Assembly (NCBI RefSeq): GCF_037975245.1
Contig: NC_092583.1
Coordinates: 6,771,264 to 6,835,263 of the forward strand
Length of the DNA: 64,000 nucleotides
Origin: Apostichopus japonicus
Lineage: Eukaryota; Echinodermata; Holothuroidea; Aspidochirotida; Stichopodidae
Direction: 5' to 3'
Shown in pieces: positions 26,881-38,947 of this stretch (position 1 is its first letter; every line of letters starts with the position of its first letter). A model generated the notes under the pieces. That model saw only the letters and a list, made by a program, of their open reading frames with translations, was not told the DNA's origin and did no database searches. The translations under genes and the position numbers were made by a program.

Positions 26881-27337
26881 GGTAAGTATTTGACAATGTA
26901 TCCTATCAATCAGTTGTATGGATAGTATTACAAATAAAATTGGATTTGTTATAGACTAAAACGTGTTTCTCTCTCTCTCCTTAGTTGTTTATGTTAAATT
27001 ATACGGGATGATGTAGGAGACTTTTGAATATATTAAACTGCAACGAGTGTTTCGGTCGTTCATGTCCTAATATCTGTAGTGAAATTACTCACAATATCTA
27101 ATCTGAAGTCACCGCCCATATCTTTATTATTTACAATATATCATATTGACTACCACCTCCATGCAGTCAGACAGTGCGTTATGTTTACTGTTAGATCTGA
27201 CTAAATACCTAGCATGGTTATAATTATAATAATATGTATAGGCCAACACCATTGCTCTATATGGATTGCGATTTTTGAAATGGAATATCTACTTGTTTCT
27301 TTTTTTACATTACCATTATATTTCTTCTAACCGTCAG

Positions 27338-28648
27338 ACTTGAGAATGTCTAATCGATTGATTCAGCTGCCAATGGAACCAAGAAACTGTTTCTCTGGAT
27401 TTCCAGTCCTCATAAGTAAGGACCGTGTTTATGAGATGTCCAATCATCTTGACCAATCACACAAGGCCAGACCAAACACAGCACGGTTTCATTACCTGCA
27501 CTCCTGCCTTCACCTGTAGACGGCATCAGGGTTGCATCATGCATCAACCAGAGTGGTAGTGTCTTCAGCTCAACAGGGAGGGGCGATGACTTAGACCACG
27601 CCCCGGAAGTAGTTGAAGAAGACATACAGGAAGCAGAATCACCCCTGCTGAACATTTCTCCTCTAAGATTAGACAGAGAAATAACTAATAGTGTCTGTGG
27701 ACGCAGACCTTACAACTCACGTGGACGGCCAATAGTAAGTTGCGTCAAATTTTTTGAAAAGCTACTTTTTTACCTAGTGTTCCATCTACTTTTAACCTCG
27801 TTCCTTGTTCGAATTAATACCCCCCTCCCCCACCCTACCCAGTTAACCTAACACGGCATTATTTACATGTGTAATCGCTAAAGTGCAATGTTTAATCTGC
27901 GTTGTTGCAGCTTCTGTGTCAAATTACTATGAATATGATAGGGGAAGCATCGAGCATTATATTTACTATTAGATAGGCTTCTTTGAGAAAAATGTCTTCT
28001 TAATCAGGATACATCAGGATATATCACAATATTAATCACAAAGTACGTGATTGCTTACCTGTATTGTTCAAGCCGATTATAAAGACTAAAGACTTGTAGG
28101 TCATATGAACACCCCTCGTGATTCCTGAAGTGTTATATCACATAGTTATTTTATCTCTTTTACAGTTATCAACTGCTACGCACGACATCAGCTGCAGTAC
28201 CAATGGGAAAGCACCGAAGGCCATGCGAAGGGATAAGTTACCTTTCCTTCCCTCACGACCGCCTCCGATGCCGTCATATCGTGACCAACCAATCGAAACA
28301 AGTCACGTGATATTTATTTCATCAACTGGCAATACAAATCCAGTGGATAATTTAAGCCACACTTATCGTCCACGCATACCAGTAGCACCCACTAGAACCA
28401 GTGTGCGAAGATCTATCATCAGTACACCAAATCAGATGGACGTTTTGCCTGCAACTTCAATTCAAGCAAATAAAGACAATACAAGTAACAATATTCTGCC
28501 GCCTGTAAATGGACCAATGCCACGCCCTCCCGCACAACCGCGCTCTCAAAACTACGTAGCCGCCGTCTTAAGTTCAAACGTATTGCCAGTGATGGGATCG
28601 AGTTCAGTCCCAGACAGGCGTGGTAACATGCCACGCTTGTCTTATTAA
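27338..28648 (+). pseudogene. unrecognised Pro/Arg/Ser-rich protein gene, right copy
   Basis: This is the inverted paralogue of the gene at 23.0-24.9 kb. Exons are 27338-27734 (ATG 27346, MSNRLIQLPMEPRNCFSGF) and 28166-28648 (stop TAA), with a 431-base intron (GTAAGT/TACAG). A noncoding exon ending at the GGTAAGTATTTG near 26881 probably precedes it. The first exon has one base fewer than the left copy near 27485 (CACGGTTTC against CACGGCTTTC) and meets TAG at 27517. Beyond that the original frame resumes: DDLDHAPEVVEEDIQEAESP and RREITNS-like residues to RPYNSRGRPI at the donor. Exon 2 ends PDRRGNMPRLSY. Its C-terminal third is frame-shifted relative to the left copy for about 20 residues. 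Function unknown. Confidence 0.6.
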
Positions 28649-29392
28649 GTTTTCGTTAAAGAGTGAGGGGGGGGGGTAGAGGGGGTTCCAAGAGGGTAAA
28701 TGGAAGGAAAGGGTGACCAATATTATTCTATGTAGCGACGAGAGTATTACAAAATCGTTCCCGATATTAGTCAGTGTATGTAACACCTCTAAACTTGTGA
28801 ACGTTTCTACAAAACACCGTGACTTGAATTGTGTGATGAACGTACAGTCTAACGTCGACATGCCCTATTTAAACCATATAACCAACAGAAAAAAATCAAC
28901 CAATACTATAAGGTTGTATTGTATTAAAGAGAAATTGTTGCTTGCTCGGTTCCTGAATTTGTCAATGATTGCTTCGTTAAACTTCGAATTGAAAATCATC
29001 TCTTAAACCCCAAACCAGATGGTATGGTAAAAACAGACCATTTACAGCCATCGATATTTTTGTCTTAAATTTACCAATAAAAACTCGATAGTTTTCAATC
29101 ATTGATACATTTAAGATCAGGAAGCTCTAATCACATACAATAATATTTCCTGATGATATTAATAATATGGTTTGGGTTTAATCAACTTAGACGTACATCA
29201 TGGTTTCTTCATCCGGTGTAATAAGAGGAACAAAATGCTACACTTTTTTTCGGTGCTGTCACCCTTTTCCATCCATGGATCACCCCTCCGCTCTAACTAT
29301 ACAGTTAGAATACTACAATTAAAACAGTGGCACATCGTGGCACGGCGCAGTCTACGATATAGTCACTGGGATACGAAGTGCATGGTTGCATT

Positions 29393-29394
<2 letters not shown>

Positions 29395-29456
<62 letters not shown>
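29395..29456 (+). repeat. TA microsatellite inside the right arm of the inverted duplication
   Basis: About 31 TA units, absent at the matching place in the left arm (near 21880), so it expanded after the duplication or was lost from the left arm. Confidence 0.95.
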
Positions 29457-29459
<3 letters not shown>

Positions 29460-29490
29460 TGATTCTCGCGGACTTTATATTATAACACAA

Positions 29491-30993
29491 TTATGGTGTT
29501 ATCTTTTGTAATAAATAATTTAAATATAATTAGAGGTAAAATAAATGCATTCAATAAACCTTGAGAAGTTTAAAACTTGATTGGTTTATTAAAGTGAATT
29601 TATGTCGTGTCATTGTGTTTGTTAAATGTTTGTTTGACTTAAAGCACATCTTTTGGTTTAGCTATTGAGTTTCGTGGAATAGGCGTGCGGGAGGGTTAAG
29701 TGCTAGAATGGAAAACACATGCGAAAGAAAATGTTGGCAAAACATTCTAGTATTCACAAGGGCAAGAAAAGTTTGCGAATGATTAAGAACATTTTGAAAT
29801 GCTCAAATTAAAGTACACCATCACCTACATGACTTGTGGAAGGTGTTAACTAGTCGACCATGCAGACGGAATATAACATTAACCAGATCACACCCGTCAA
29901 CAAGTCTGACTAAAGTGCCTAGCTGGGAATTGAAGAAAGTGAATCGGGAAGACTTTGAAGCCGCTCGAGGTTCTGAGTGATATTCGAAATACTCACTTCT
30001 GTGCTAACCGCCGGATGAGAGGGGGATGATTTTTTTAATAGTTATTTGTTGTTGTTGCTGTTTTTATATGCGATTCGCGTTAAAATGAAAGTTATTATGG
30101 CAGATGTTTATATAGGGGACAGTGGGTGTGGCGAATGGGGGAAATCAGTGTGTGGTCACGAGCAGGAGACTATTTGGTAACTCTTTAGTAATCACGTTCG
30201 AATCCGTATAGAAATGTTTCAAAGTGTTTTAAGTCTCTCGATGCTTCCATCTCTTCAGTTCAGTAAAGGGCGAATAGGATCGCATCTTATACACATTTGG
30301 CCAAACACCGGGATGAATACGAGGTCTGGAGTCATATCCACAGACAAACATCTACGGAGCAACTTGCCATTCCTTTCGAATATTTACATGTCAGAAGTTA
30401 TGGTAGACCATATGCCCTTTTCTGAATACCACAAAGTATTTCTTTGCAAATTACATTTCATTTTTGAAATTGCAACCCACATACGTTTGCAAAAATCATT
30501 AAAGGATACACGGTAACTCTTAGCTACCCTTACCAGGGAGGGGGCGAAAGAGGACATGGACAGTGCATTGACATAGTATACCAAAGTGAGCTCAATCATG
30601 GTACAAGCATATCTATTTTAAAAACATCGCTATTTGGAAAATGATTTATCAAAGTTGTTAATATTGGTTACAGAGAATATACATTACATTAAGCAGATCA
30701 CTGTGTGTGTAAATTATTTGGCAATAGGTTAACATTAGTTTCCGCCAACATATGTCTGCCTTCGCCCCTGCTAGCGTAGTTTATTTGTCCTTTTATGTAT
30801 CTTTTTCGTCAGTCATTTCCTTGGACAACTGGTCCATGACAAGTAACACAGATACTGAGGCAACGATAACAAAAATTGACAAGTGCGAGCATAAAAAACA
30901 GGTTCACGCACGATAGAGGCTGTGCACAAATTCTAAACGACTGTTATACCATGGAGCTGCTACTCTAGCAGCTCCCTGGTTATACCCTCAACC
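29491..30993. other. no gene recognised
   Basis: Between the inverted duplication and the repeat at 30994. A 100-residue open frame at 30214-30516 has no recognisable motif. Confidence 0.35.
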
Positions 30994-31395
30994 CAGGAGC
31001 GGACTGGCAACACGGGCATTAAGGGCATTGCCCGGTGGCCCGGTGGGCCGGTGGGCTGGAGAGCCTGGTAGAAATTACAGTCCATTTTCACAGTAGTTAA
31101 TAGAATACAGACGGGCTGTGTAGAAATGTATTTTTAACTGTGGGAATCAGCTCATGAAATCACAATGTTAGTTAGTATGTTAGTTCGTAACAAAGGAAAG
31201 TGCTATTAGCAACCCGTCCGTGCTAATGGATTGTATTTAGGATTTTTCAATTTTTTTCAATCATGTTGTCACAAAATGCTTGAAAAACTAATAAAATCCA
31301 GTCTAAAACATATATTTTTTGTTTACGTTTTTATCTTTCCTCAGTTTAATCAAGTGTTGCTTCTGGAAAATTATTTTTGGGTCATTTTTAAAGAT
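30994..31395 (+). repeat. dispersed repeat copy with CAGGAGCGGACTGG end
   Basis: Begins CAGGAGCGGACTGG, followed by GGCC-rich sequence, then about 320 bases shared with 42280-42625 (landmarks TTAATAGAATACAGACGGGC and CACAAAATGCTTGAAAAACT). The partner has the opposite end, so together they outline one hAT-like family with CAGG(G/A)(A/G)CGGACTGG termini. Neither copy is complete. Confidence 0.65.
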
Positions 31396-31435
31396 ATGTT
31401 TCGTTAAAGATACTTATTTCTGGAATATTCGTTTA

Positions 31436-31910
31436 GGCTAACTTGATGGTGACGTCGGCTCCTCATTGCAGTTCTTATAGTTAATGTTAATCCGTTATTT
31501 TTTAGGTCAACCAGAATATGTTCGTTAAACTTCATATTAGCAACAGAGCACCCCTGGATGGCATTCAACATCATTTGTCCTTAACATATTTGTAATAAAC
31601 TATAAACATGTCATTTGAGACCATATAATCTTATTTTTTCCCCATTGAGTTTTGTAGTGCAACTGAGGAACTAGTCCGATGGGCTGTGTACTAAACTAAA
31701 AGGTCCAGTCACTTTAACTAGTGAACCTCAACTGTTTAAAGGGTCATGCCAAAAACAAACAAATATAAGTAATTGTGTTATAGGAATGCAACCCTAGCTA
31801 GAATGAGAGCAGTGGTTTTTAACAGTCCACGGCATATCAAAGTTAATTTTTTGTTCCTGAAGTTATCAAAACAAAGTACGGGGTATTTTTTGGTGAATCT
31901 CAAACAAATT
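31436..31910 (+). repeat. dispersed repeat family 3, second copy
   Basis: Same orientation and landmarks as 23939-24440; begins near GGTGACGTCGGCTCCTCA. It immediately follows the 30994-31395 repeat. Diverged; no coding frame. Confidence 0.6.
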
Positions 31911-33151
31911 TCTTAAGAATCACTGTTTCCGAAACTACCTACTATCCAGTATGAGAATTTGCTACAACACTGTGGCTTAGAATGGGACCATATTGACACT
32001 TTTGTTTTCTTGCAAAAGTGATATATATATTGAATTCTATGTATATGAACTTTTTATCTCACGGTCTTGCTGGCTTGCATGTCCCTGGCATTGCAACGAA
32101 TATAATGCTTGTTTTGGTGTAGGTAGTGTAAATCTTTGCCAACGCATTTATGTCAAACAATGAGTTTAATAAAGTTCCTGCAAACCCTTGTGAACCGCAC
32201 GACTGTTTGAATGTGTTGCTTGGCTTACCACAAATAACCCATTACAATAAAATTCATTCCACCTTCAGAGTGACTAGAAAAAAAAACGGCTTTTAAGGAA
32301 TTCGATGGCGCTAGTTTTGTTTTTTAATATAAAATAATTATATGGCTCCTAAAAGCATCCGTAGATTCACTTTTAGGAGAATAGCGCCTCATCAGGGTGG
32401 CTGCAAACATGCCGGTCGCAGAGATGTCCCCACCTCTGGCCAAAGGCAAGGATTCACGCACGCCACCTAGTACGCTTCTGGTCGATTTGACCGACCCTCT
32501 GCGCATCCTCCCGGGTTCTTTTGCGACAACAAGGGAGACATGGTACGGGATCCTAGGCCACAAAAAAGCACCATGCCACAGCCAGAGGTATTATCGCCAG
32601 AGGCCTGTCTTGAATCCTAGCCACGATTTACACGACCGACGAGGAATGAGTCTTTCGTCACCCTCTATAACATCGGCCATCACATCAGCTAGTAAATTAT
32701 ATGGTTGAATTAATATATCAAGACTTCAGCGTGGACTGCGGAAAGAGAAAAAGAATTTTTAAACATGTGTAATCATTGTTGGAGTCGAACTCAGTTCATC
32801 AGGTTACCAGTCCACTGCTCTACCATCTGAGCCATTTGACGAGTTAACTTCCTACGAGCTTAAATTAGTATTGTTGGTTGGATACAATCTATTGGTAACA
32901 GTGAACGACACTGCCTTCAACGAAATCTCTATTCATCCTGTTTTACTCTCATTAGAACAACGGATCTGAATATATTTATTAACAAGAAGCTCACGCTTGT
33001 CTTTGTTTACATTGCAGCAAGCAGTAAGAATGTCGCTTCCTTCCAAGACGTAAATGTACAATAGGCTAATGCCCCGATATATCGATGACTTTGAAGCAAG
33101 CAGTAAAAGAAAAACGGATTCCGTGAAATCTTCTTATTCACAAAAGGTTGC
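31911..33151. other. no gene; contains a tRNA-like relic
   Basis: Overlapping open frames on both strands at 32.32-32.71 kb have no recognisable family. The tRNA-like relic lies at 32765-32842. Confidence 0.35.
32765..32842 (-). repeat. tRNA-like relic (Thr-like anticodon loop)
   Basis: The minus strand has intact A box TGGCTCAGATGG and B box AGTTCGACTCC at tRNA spacing, with loop CTGGTAA that would give anticodon GGT (Thr). T stem (CTGAG/CCAAC) and acceptor stem fail to pair, so it is a pseudogene or SINE head. Confidence 0.45.
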
Positions 33152-33716
33152 TTAAAGGTCAAGCGACACGTAAACTTGACTTTGCATAATATTATACTTA
33201 ACAATTCTTACATTAACAAAAACCCAACACCGCGATTTTTTTCCGTCTCCAAAGGGGTAGAAATCGGTAAAAAGTACTATTACGTAATAGATTCAGTGAC
33301 GTCACGGGGGGAGCGCAGAAGAGTGAAAACTGTATATGTTCTGCGCAGTGCATTGGGTATGGAGAAATCTCAAACTTCTCGAAAATATTACCTTTTTCAG
33401 CAGTCTGTTACAAGAAAGTTAAGATTTGGATTAAGATGAAAAATCACAAATTGATACATAAGACATCGAACAAAACATCCATTGACTTCTTTTTTCATAA
33501 ATTCCTTGCATTTTCTTCCTATCAAGCAACAAAAAACTCCGCAAAAATCGGCTAGATTGACTCGTTCAGGGAAAGCCGAAAACAAATGACGTCATTTGTT
33601 TACCAAGTCGAAAGTGAATGATATCGTCGCATACGATATTGCTACCACATAGTTTCTATACACGCACTGTAGTACGCATATATACACAGCACAGCATAGC
33701 TTATACATATCGCGAA

Positions 33717-35527
33717 ATGGCTGCCGGTGGCATTGACACACAGTATTTAGATAGCAACGGCGAAGAAGTAAGGGAAATGGAGGACATGGTGGACGATCGT
33801 GGGGAAGATTTTCCCTATATGTTCGAACCGGAGACCAGCGAAGAGGAAGCGGGATCGGACAGCGATGTCGAAATTGATCGTCTTGACGGAATATAACGGT
33901 AACGTTACGCCAAGTGTACTATACTTTATATAGGATAGTTGTGTCACTAGTTAGGCCTAGAACCGATAAATGTTTCATAACTTTGCTCATACACTTAGCT
34001 AGCCAATTTGTTGATGGGGCAGCAAAATTAACATGAATGTGCGGTCGAGTAAAGTTAAGGAAGTTACTATTTTCCTTAAAAGTTGTGGCAGCACATGCCT
34101 CAGGAACATGTCACACAGACATGTTTCATTTGGTTAGTAGATTGAAGGAGCCAATTGGAAGAGTGCACAACAAATTCAGAGGTGGCCTATTATTAATTTC
34201 CTAGCAGTTGTAGGCCTAGTGGCAAATTAGTGAAGTTACCACAAATCAGGGAAAGGGTGGGGGGGGGGGGAGGGAGAAGGTGGCACCTCACACCAGCTTT
34301 TTGTCATTTCCGCTTGAGCTAATTTCATAACCAGATTTTCTCAATCTAGGGAATGGATTCAGAAGTGGGAAAGAGTTGGAAACGAGGCAATATCGGCCTG
34401 TTTTATTTTCCTTTGCAGCATTGTCCCAACAGAGGCAAGACTTCTAAGAAGAGGCTACCCCTTCCTTACTAGTGATGTTACTTGTAAGGAGCTTCAACAG
34501 TAGATTGCCCTTCAGAGGTGCCCCTTTTCTATTTTGACATGTTAGTACAGTATGCCCCAATAATTGAGGTTGGTATGAAGTCATTGAATTGGCTCTTTAT
34601 TATTTGAACTGGTTTGTATTGTTTACAGGTGTCATTGTGGCCAATGTGCTGTGATGCCTACAGCAAGGGAGTGTAGATGCTGCAGCGAAATAGATAAGGA
34701 CTGTGATGGATGAAGAAGGTGCTGCATGCATCACCTTACACCCAGGTTTTGAAGCTATGTGCCTGAACCCATTGTTTCTTCAGACAGCCTACTACATGTA
34801 CCGTCAACAGTATGGTGGACGTGCACAGGAAAACAGGATCCAAGAGTAAGTATAGAATACATTATCTTTGTTGTATACCTTTATTCATTGCTCTGACCTG
34901 CTGTTGAAAGATGTAACAATACAGAGGGTGTATTCATAGTTAAGTTTTGTTTCGTTGTGAAAGGAATAACATTAAGATATAGATTTGATCAAGAAAATTT
35001 GTGCACCATGTTCAAAACCTGCTTCTGATTAGGTCATTTTGACCAAAAACTGGTGTAATGCCCTTGAGGTTAACCCTTATCATGCTGACTGACATAGTAA
35101 TCATTAACACTGAGCCATGGAACCAAATGCCACAAAAAAATGTCCACCATGCTTGTGCACGATCCATTTACAAGTTTTAGTCCCCGAGATGATGACAATG
35201 ATCAGTTTGTATAAATGGCATAGCTAGGCTTACTTTAGGGGAGGCAGATTTAGGGGCCATGCAAATTCTGGAAATCATATAGAAATTTATTTTAAAATTG
35301 ACGTCCCCAGATGGCTACCAAGCTTTTGTGTGTCTTCATCTTTTATAGCTGGTTTTCATATGATTATTTTACAGGAAATACAGACACAGAGCATACAGAC
35401 AACTTGCACGGATGAGCTAGCAATTTTTAGGGAAGGATATTGTGTTGTTCTCCCATCCTATTCAGTAAGGAGGATTAGAGAAGCTTTACCATCTGAACAG
35501 CATGAAGGATTTAAATTAAGACTGTGA
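33717..35527 (+). pseudogene. P2X7 C-terminal (ballast-domain)-like gene, decayed
   Basis: Three exons are recognisable. Exon 1 starts at ATG 33717: an acidic leader with PYMFEPE and a Glu/Asp/Ser tail, in-frame TAA at 33894-33896. Exon 2 (34629-34845) has the cysteine signature CHCGQC, then MPTAREC and RCC, followed in another frame by DEEGAACITLHPGFE, MCLNPLFLQTAYYMYRQQYG and ENRIQE. Exon 3 (35375-35527) continues KYRHRAYRQLAR and, after a break, VVLPSYSVRRIREALPSE and a TGA. These blocks are those of the zinc-coordinating cysteine domain at the P2X7 receptor C-terminus, which also occurs as standalone proteins in many invertebrates. No P2X channel segment is present. Damage: frameshift before the TGA at 34711, TAG at 35418, another shift near 35435. 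Exon 2-3 splicing is in phase. AATAAA motifs lie about 200 bases past the end. Confidence 0.8.
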
Positions 35528-37275
35528 GAATGTGGACTGTTTATGCCAAGTCATAGTATCATTTCTGCAAAGTTTTATAGAAACAGGGTTCAGTCCTGTC
35601 TGTTTTGTGGCTGAATGGTGAACATTTTGGAATTCCAGCTTATATTTTTCTGGTTCATGGTATTAACTACAATCTTGGATGAAATTTTACATTTTCAAGT
35701 TTGGAAAGTACATAACAGTAATAAATAATAAAAACTCAAGTTAATTTTTTGTATGTATTCTCTCTTGTAAGCAAAGCTGTCACTTCTAGTAGCCTGCCAA
35801 CAAAATCTGGATGGTTGAAACCTCAAATATACTAGGTTAAAATAGAAGAATAGTTTGAATAAAGTACCCTAAACCACTATGTCAATGGGATCTGGAGAGC
35901 TTAGGCTTTCATTTTAATAAAAGTGTAATGAGAATCAATCTGAAATTGTTCATTAATCCATGGAATATCAAGGTTACTTGATCATAAATGGGATAAAAAA
36001 AAATCACATTTTATCCCATGCGGGGAACAGCAAATTTCTGTTAATTCTTTTTGAGAAAAACAAAAAATTGGCAATATGTTTGAAACACCAAAGTTGCATA
36101 CAAATAGTAAGTCAGCATGAAATTTATATTTATGAAGTCTAAGCTCTCTAGAGAGGAATACTTGTCATTGGAACTTTTTTTAAAATATAATGTTATCATT
36201 TAGTTAGTTAGAATGGAAACCAGATGTAACTAAAACTTTAATGTAAACTTTTAGCAACTTCCCTAAAGGCTGGTAGCGACCTGTTAATTAACACTGCTCT
36301 GCAGCTGTGCCAAAACATGTGAACAGACGATTCACAGAGTCGATTGCTCCCCACTACAATGAAACAAAATTAGAAATTGGGAGGCCATCAACTACAGTAC
36401 TTCAGCAAAGCTTTTGAAATCTGCTTCTGTGTTTTTTTATGGCATCCTGTTCGGATGAATATAGGAGCTTGCAAGTGGTGGGGGCTCTTTTCTGACAGGA
36501 ATAGGACACTCCTCTCCCATGGTTCCACTTCTGCAGAAGTTGTTGCAAGCAGTCAAGAAGTTCCCATACATAATCTGTAGAATAGTAAAGATATGAAGAA
36601 TAATATAATAATAGTTCATAAAAACATACCATTTAGATAGAGGCATTCCAATCACTCCATTTCGGTCAATAGGCATGGCACAGTTGTCAGTCAAGTCTTT
36701 GGATGCCCAACTAAGGCGACAGCTGAGTACACCTCAATTGGTGTGGATACATGGGTCAGGTTTAACCTGACAACTTGTGCCTGAACAATTCCAATATATT
36801 TTTTACTGATTACAACAAAAACCCTTCACCTGTTTGTGCACCTAATATTATGGATTATGTAATCTTCAGCAGGATGTGTGGTCATTGTCTCAGTAGCTTA
36901 ACCACTGATTATGTAGTAAAGTAAACATGTGGACAGAGTAACATCCTGTCCCATCCCCTTGTAATCCATGGTAAAAGAGTGTATAAGATGCTACTTTCAC
37001 CATTTGTATTCAGTAGCAGATATCCAGCCAAGTGAAAATATAATATACTCTGTTAAATCCAACTACTTGTTTGTGCCTTTATTTCTTGTTCACACACAGC
37101 TGTGACAACTCTACCAGATACAGTATGTATATGCTAATTGAAGTAAAGACTGATGGCCTCACCACACATTCCAGACTACCCCACTGTGTTGGTGTCAAAA
37201 TTAATAATGATCCTCTTTCCAGAAAGTTATGGCACCAATTAATTTTCCAGACTAGTCTACTATCAATCTTGAAAA

Positions 37276-37509
37276 TTACCTTGAAGCGTCATCTTTGTCA
37301 TGTTCAGATGAGTTAACTGATGGAGTGTAGTCCGGACTACCTGGCGGTTTTTCGGTGTATCCGGATGTGGATGCCACAGCAGCAGACGGACCATCATCGC
37401 CACTGTGAGATGGCCCTGGTTGCTTTGATGGTGTTCTTGTCTCTGTTGGTCCAGTCAGCAACTTCAATGGTGGTAGGGGGACCAGTGAACACTGGACTTC
37501 TACATACAT
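37276..37509 (-). pseudogene. possible transposase linker exon
   Basis: A 77-residue minus-strand open frame rich in Pro, Ser, Gly and Asp, ending SSEHDKDDASR, with a GTAATT donor directly after. It contains SPDYTPSVNSSEHDKD, similar in style to the D-x-[ST]-Y-x-P-S acidic linkers that follow THAP domains in transposases. It lies downstream (minus direction) of the THAP-like exon inside the same element. No catalytic region was recognised. Composition-based and tentative. Confidence 0.25.
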
Positions 37510-38802
37510 GTGTTACATTCACTGAAAATTAGAACAAACGCTTATTATACCACACACATACAGTAGGCTGCTCTTGGACAGGGGTCAGCTGCCTAGATGG
37601 TTCACTTATTTTTTCTGAAGGAGAGCATATCCTCCTGCTTTATGTGGCTGCAAAAATATGGGCCACTCACACCATGAGCATTGCAGATGACTTCAGCTTG
37701 GTTTCATATAGTATAACTACAATGTAATCTCCCTTCTCTCAGTAACTATAGATGTAGCCTTTATATTTTCCTGTGAAGCCATCAGGTATAGCCTCCTCAA
37801 CCACTCTCGTCAGGCAGGCGGATATGATGGATAAAATACAATGTATATTATCCCCTAGTCAGCCTGCCCAATGTGCAGTTTTAATTGCTATTTTGCTTTC
37901 AACGAGTACTGTTTCTAAAATTTTGGCCCCTGTACTCACTTCTGCTATAGAATACTCTATAGATGTATGAAAGTTTTCCATTCTTCCTTGTATTACCCTA
38001 GCTTACACTTCTGTACCACATTTTCTCCCCCCCCCCTCCCCATTCATCACTCTACTAAAACCTATTTATGGGGACCTTTCGGCCGTAATACTGCTGCCTC
38101 CTTTTTGTCTGGTAGCTTGCCCCCCATATACATACCTCGATGTTTTACTGCTGGAGATTCCTTTTATCCCGTTCAAAACTGACTACTTAAATCTTTAATG
38201 CCTGTCACCACCCTCCCCTCCCCCATTTCCCAACTGTTTTTCGGTAATATCAAGCACATGTCTATAAGATCATGCCACCTTTAGATGGAGATGTACATTC
38301 TGCAGAATCCTGCCTTTATTTTCACTGCAGTTGGTTGGGGAACAGCTTCTAGGTTAATCTAAGTATTGAAAATTGGGAAAGAAAATAAGAAGGAAGTTAT
38401 GAAAGTTCATTTAAGAAAGCAGTTTGATATGTTTGAAAGTACCTGTCACAAGCGTTTTCTCTTGTAACAAAAATTGCAGCCCTACCAACAAAAATGGCAA
38501 AATATAAGGATGTCATTTACTGTGAAACATATGAGCTATGACTCTGAGTATATAGATAGGTGGGAGCACATTATAATATTGGGCAAAATGACATGTAAAC
38601 ATCTTATGCTTGTTATTCTGGATTTTTCATGATGTACCACAGATAAAAGTTAATATAGCCCTAGCCTACACCTAACTTTATCGTCGCCGTACCTAATTTA
38701 GGGCCTAACTAACTGAACGAAATTATAAGAATTAGCCTACTGTAAGTTAGTAATAATACCAAGTTAGTCCTTGTTGTAGTAGGCCTAGGCCAGAAAATAC
38801 AC

Positions 38803-38947
38803 TTACTCTTTTCCGATCCAGCTTCGCAACTACTGGTCTACTTGTTTCTATATCTCCTGGAGATTTGAAGATACTTTCTCCAAATAGAGAAGGAACGGCA
38901 TTGTCTTGTAGACGGCGATTCGCTCGAAGGTCCAAGCCAATCTGTAC
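38803..38947 (-). pseudogene. THAP-domain-like exon fragment
   Basis: The minus strand encodes LRANRRLQDNAVPSLFGE, resembling the conserved end of THAP zinc-finger domains (basic residues, then A-V-P-[ST]-[IL]-F). The frame runs on to KLDRK and reaches a GTAAGT donor at about 38802. The zinc-binding Cys/His part of THAP was not found upstream, so this is a fragment or a split domain whose first exon I missed. It lies inside the TTAA-bounded element and antisense to the P2X7-tail-like gene, which suits a transposase exon. Identification rests on one short motif. Confidence 0.4.

Larger units (their letters stand above)
21830..29490. repeat. large inverted duplication (head-to-head arms, about 3-4 kb each)
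   Basis: Sequence from about 21835 to about 25700 reappears, reverse-complemented, from about 29490 back to about 26600. Anchors: GTCCGCGAGAATCA at 21845 against TGATTCTCGCGGAC near 29460; the 3' flank around 22860-22600 against 28790-29010; both coding exons; the AATCTGAA/ACCGC block near 25170 against 27100; and the AGTGCA...GCGCGC block near 25650 against 26650. The arms differ by indels: about 400 bases extra at about 22230-22630 on the left, about 600 bases extra in the left intron, and a TA microsatellite on the right (29395-29456). The roughly 0.9-kb centre (25.7-26.6 kb) would hold divergent promoters. Confidence 0.85.

Noticed and set aside
32324-32708. Overlapping open frames on both strands (79 and 103 residues)
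   Set aside because: Neither shows a family motif or good splice sites.
32765-32842. Functional tRNA-Thr gene
   Set aside because: A and B boxes are intact, but the T and acceptor stems do not pair.
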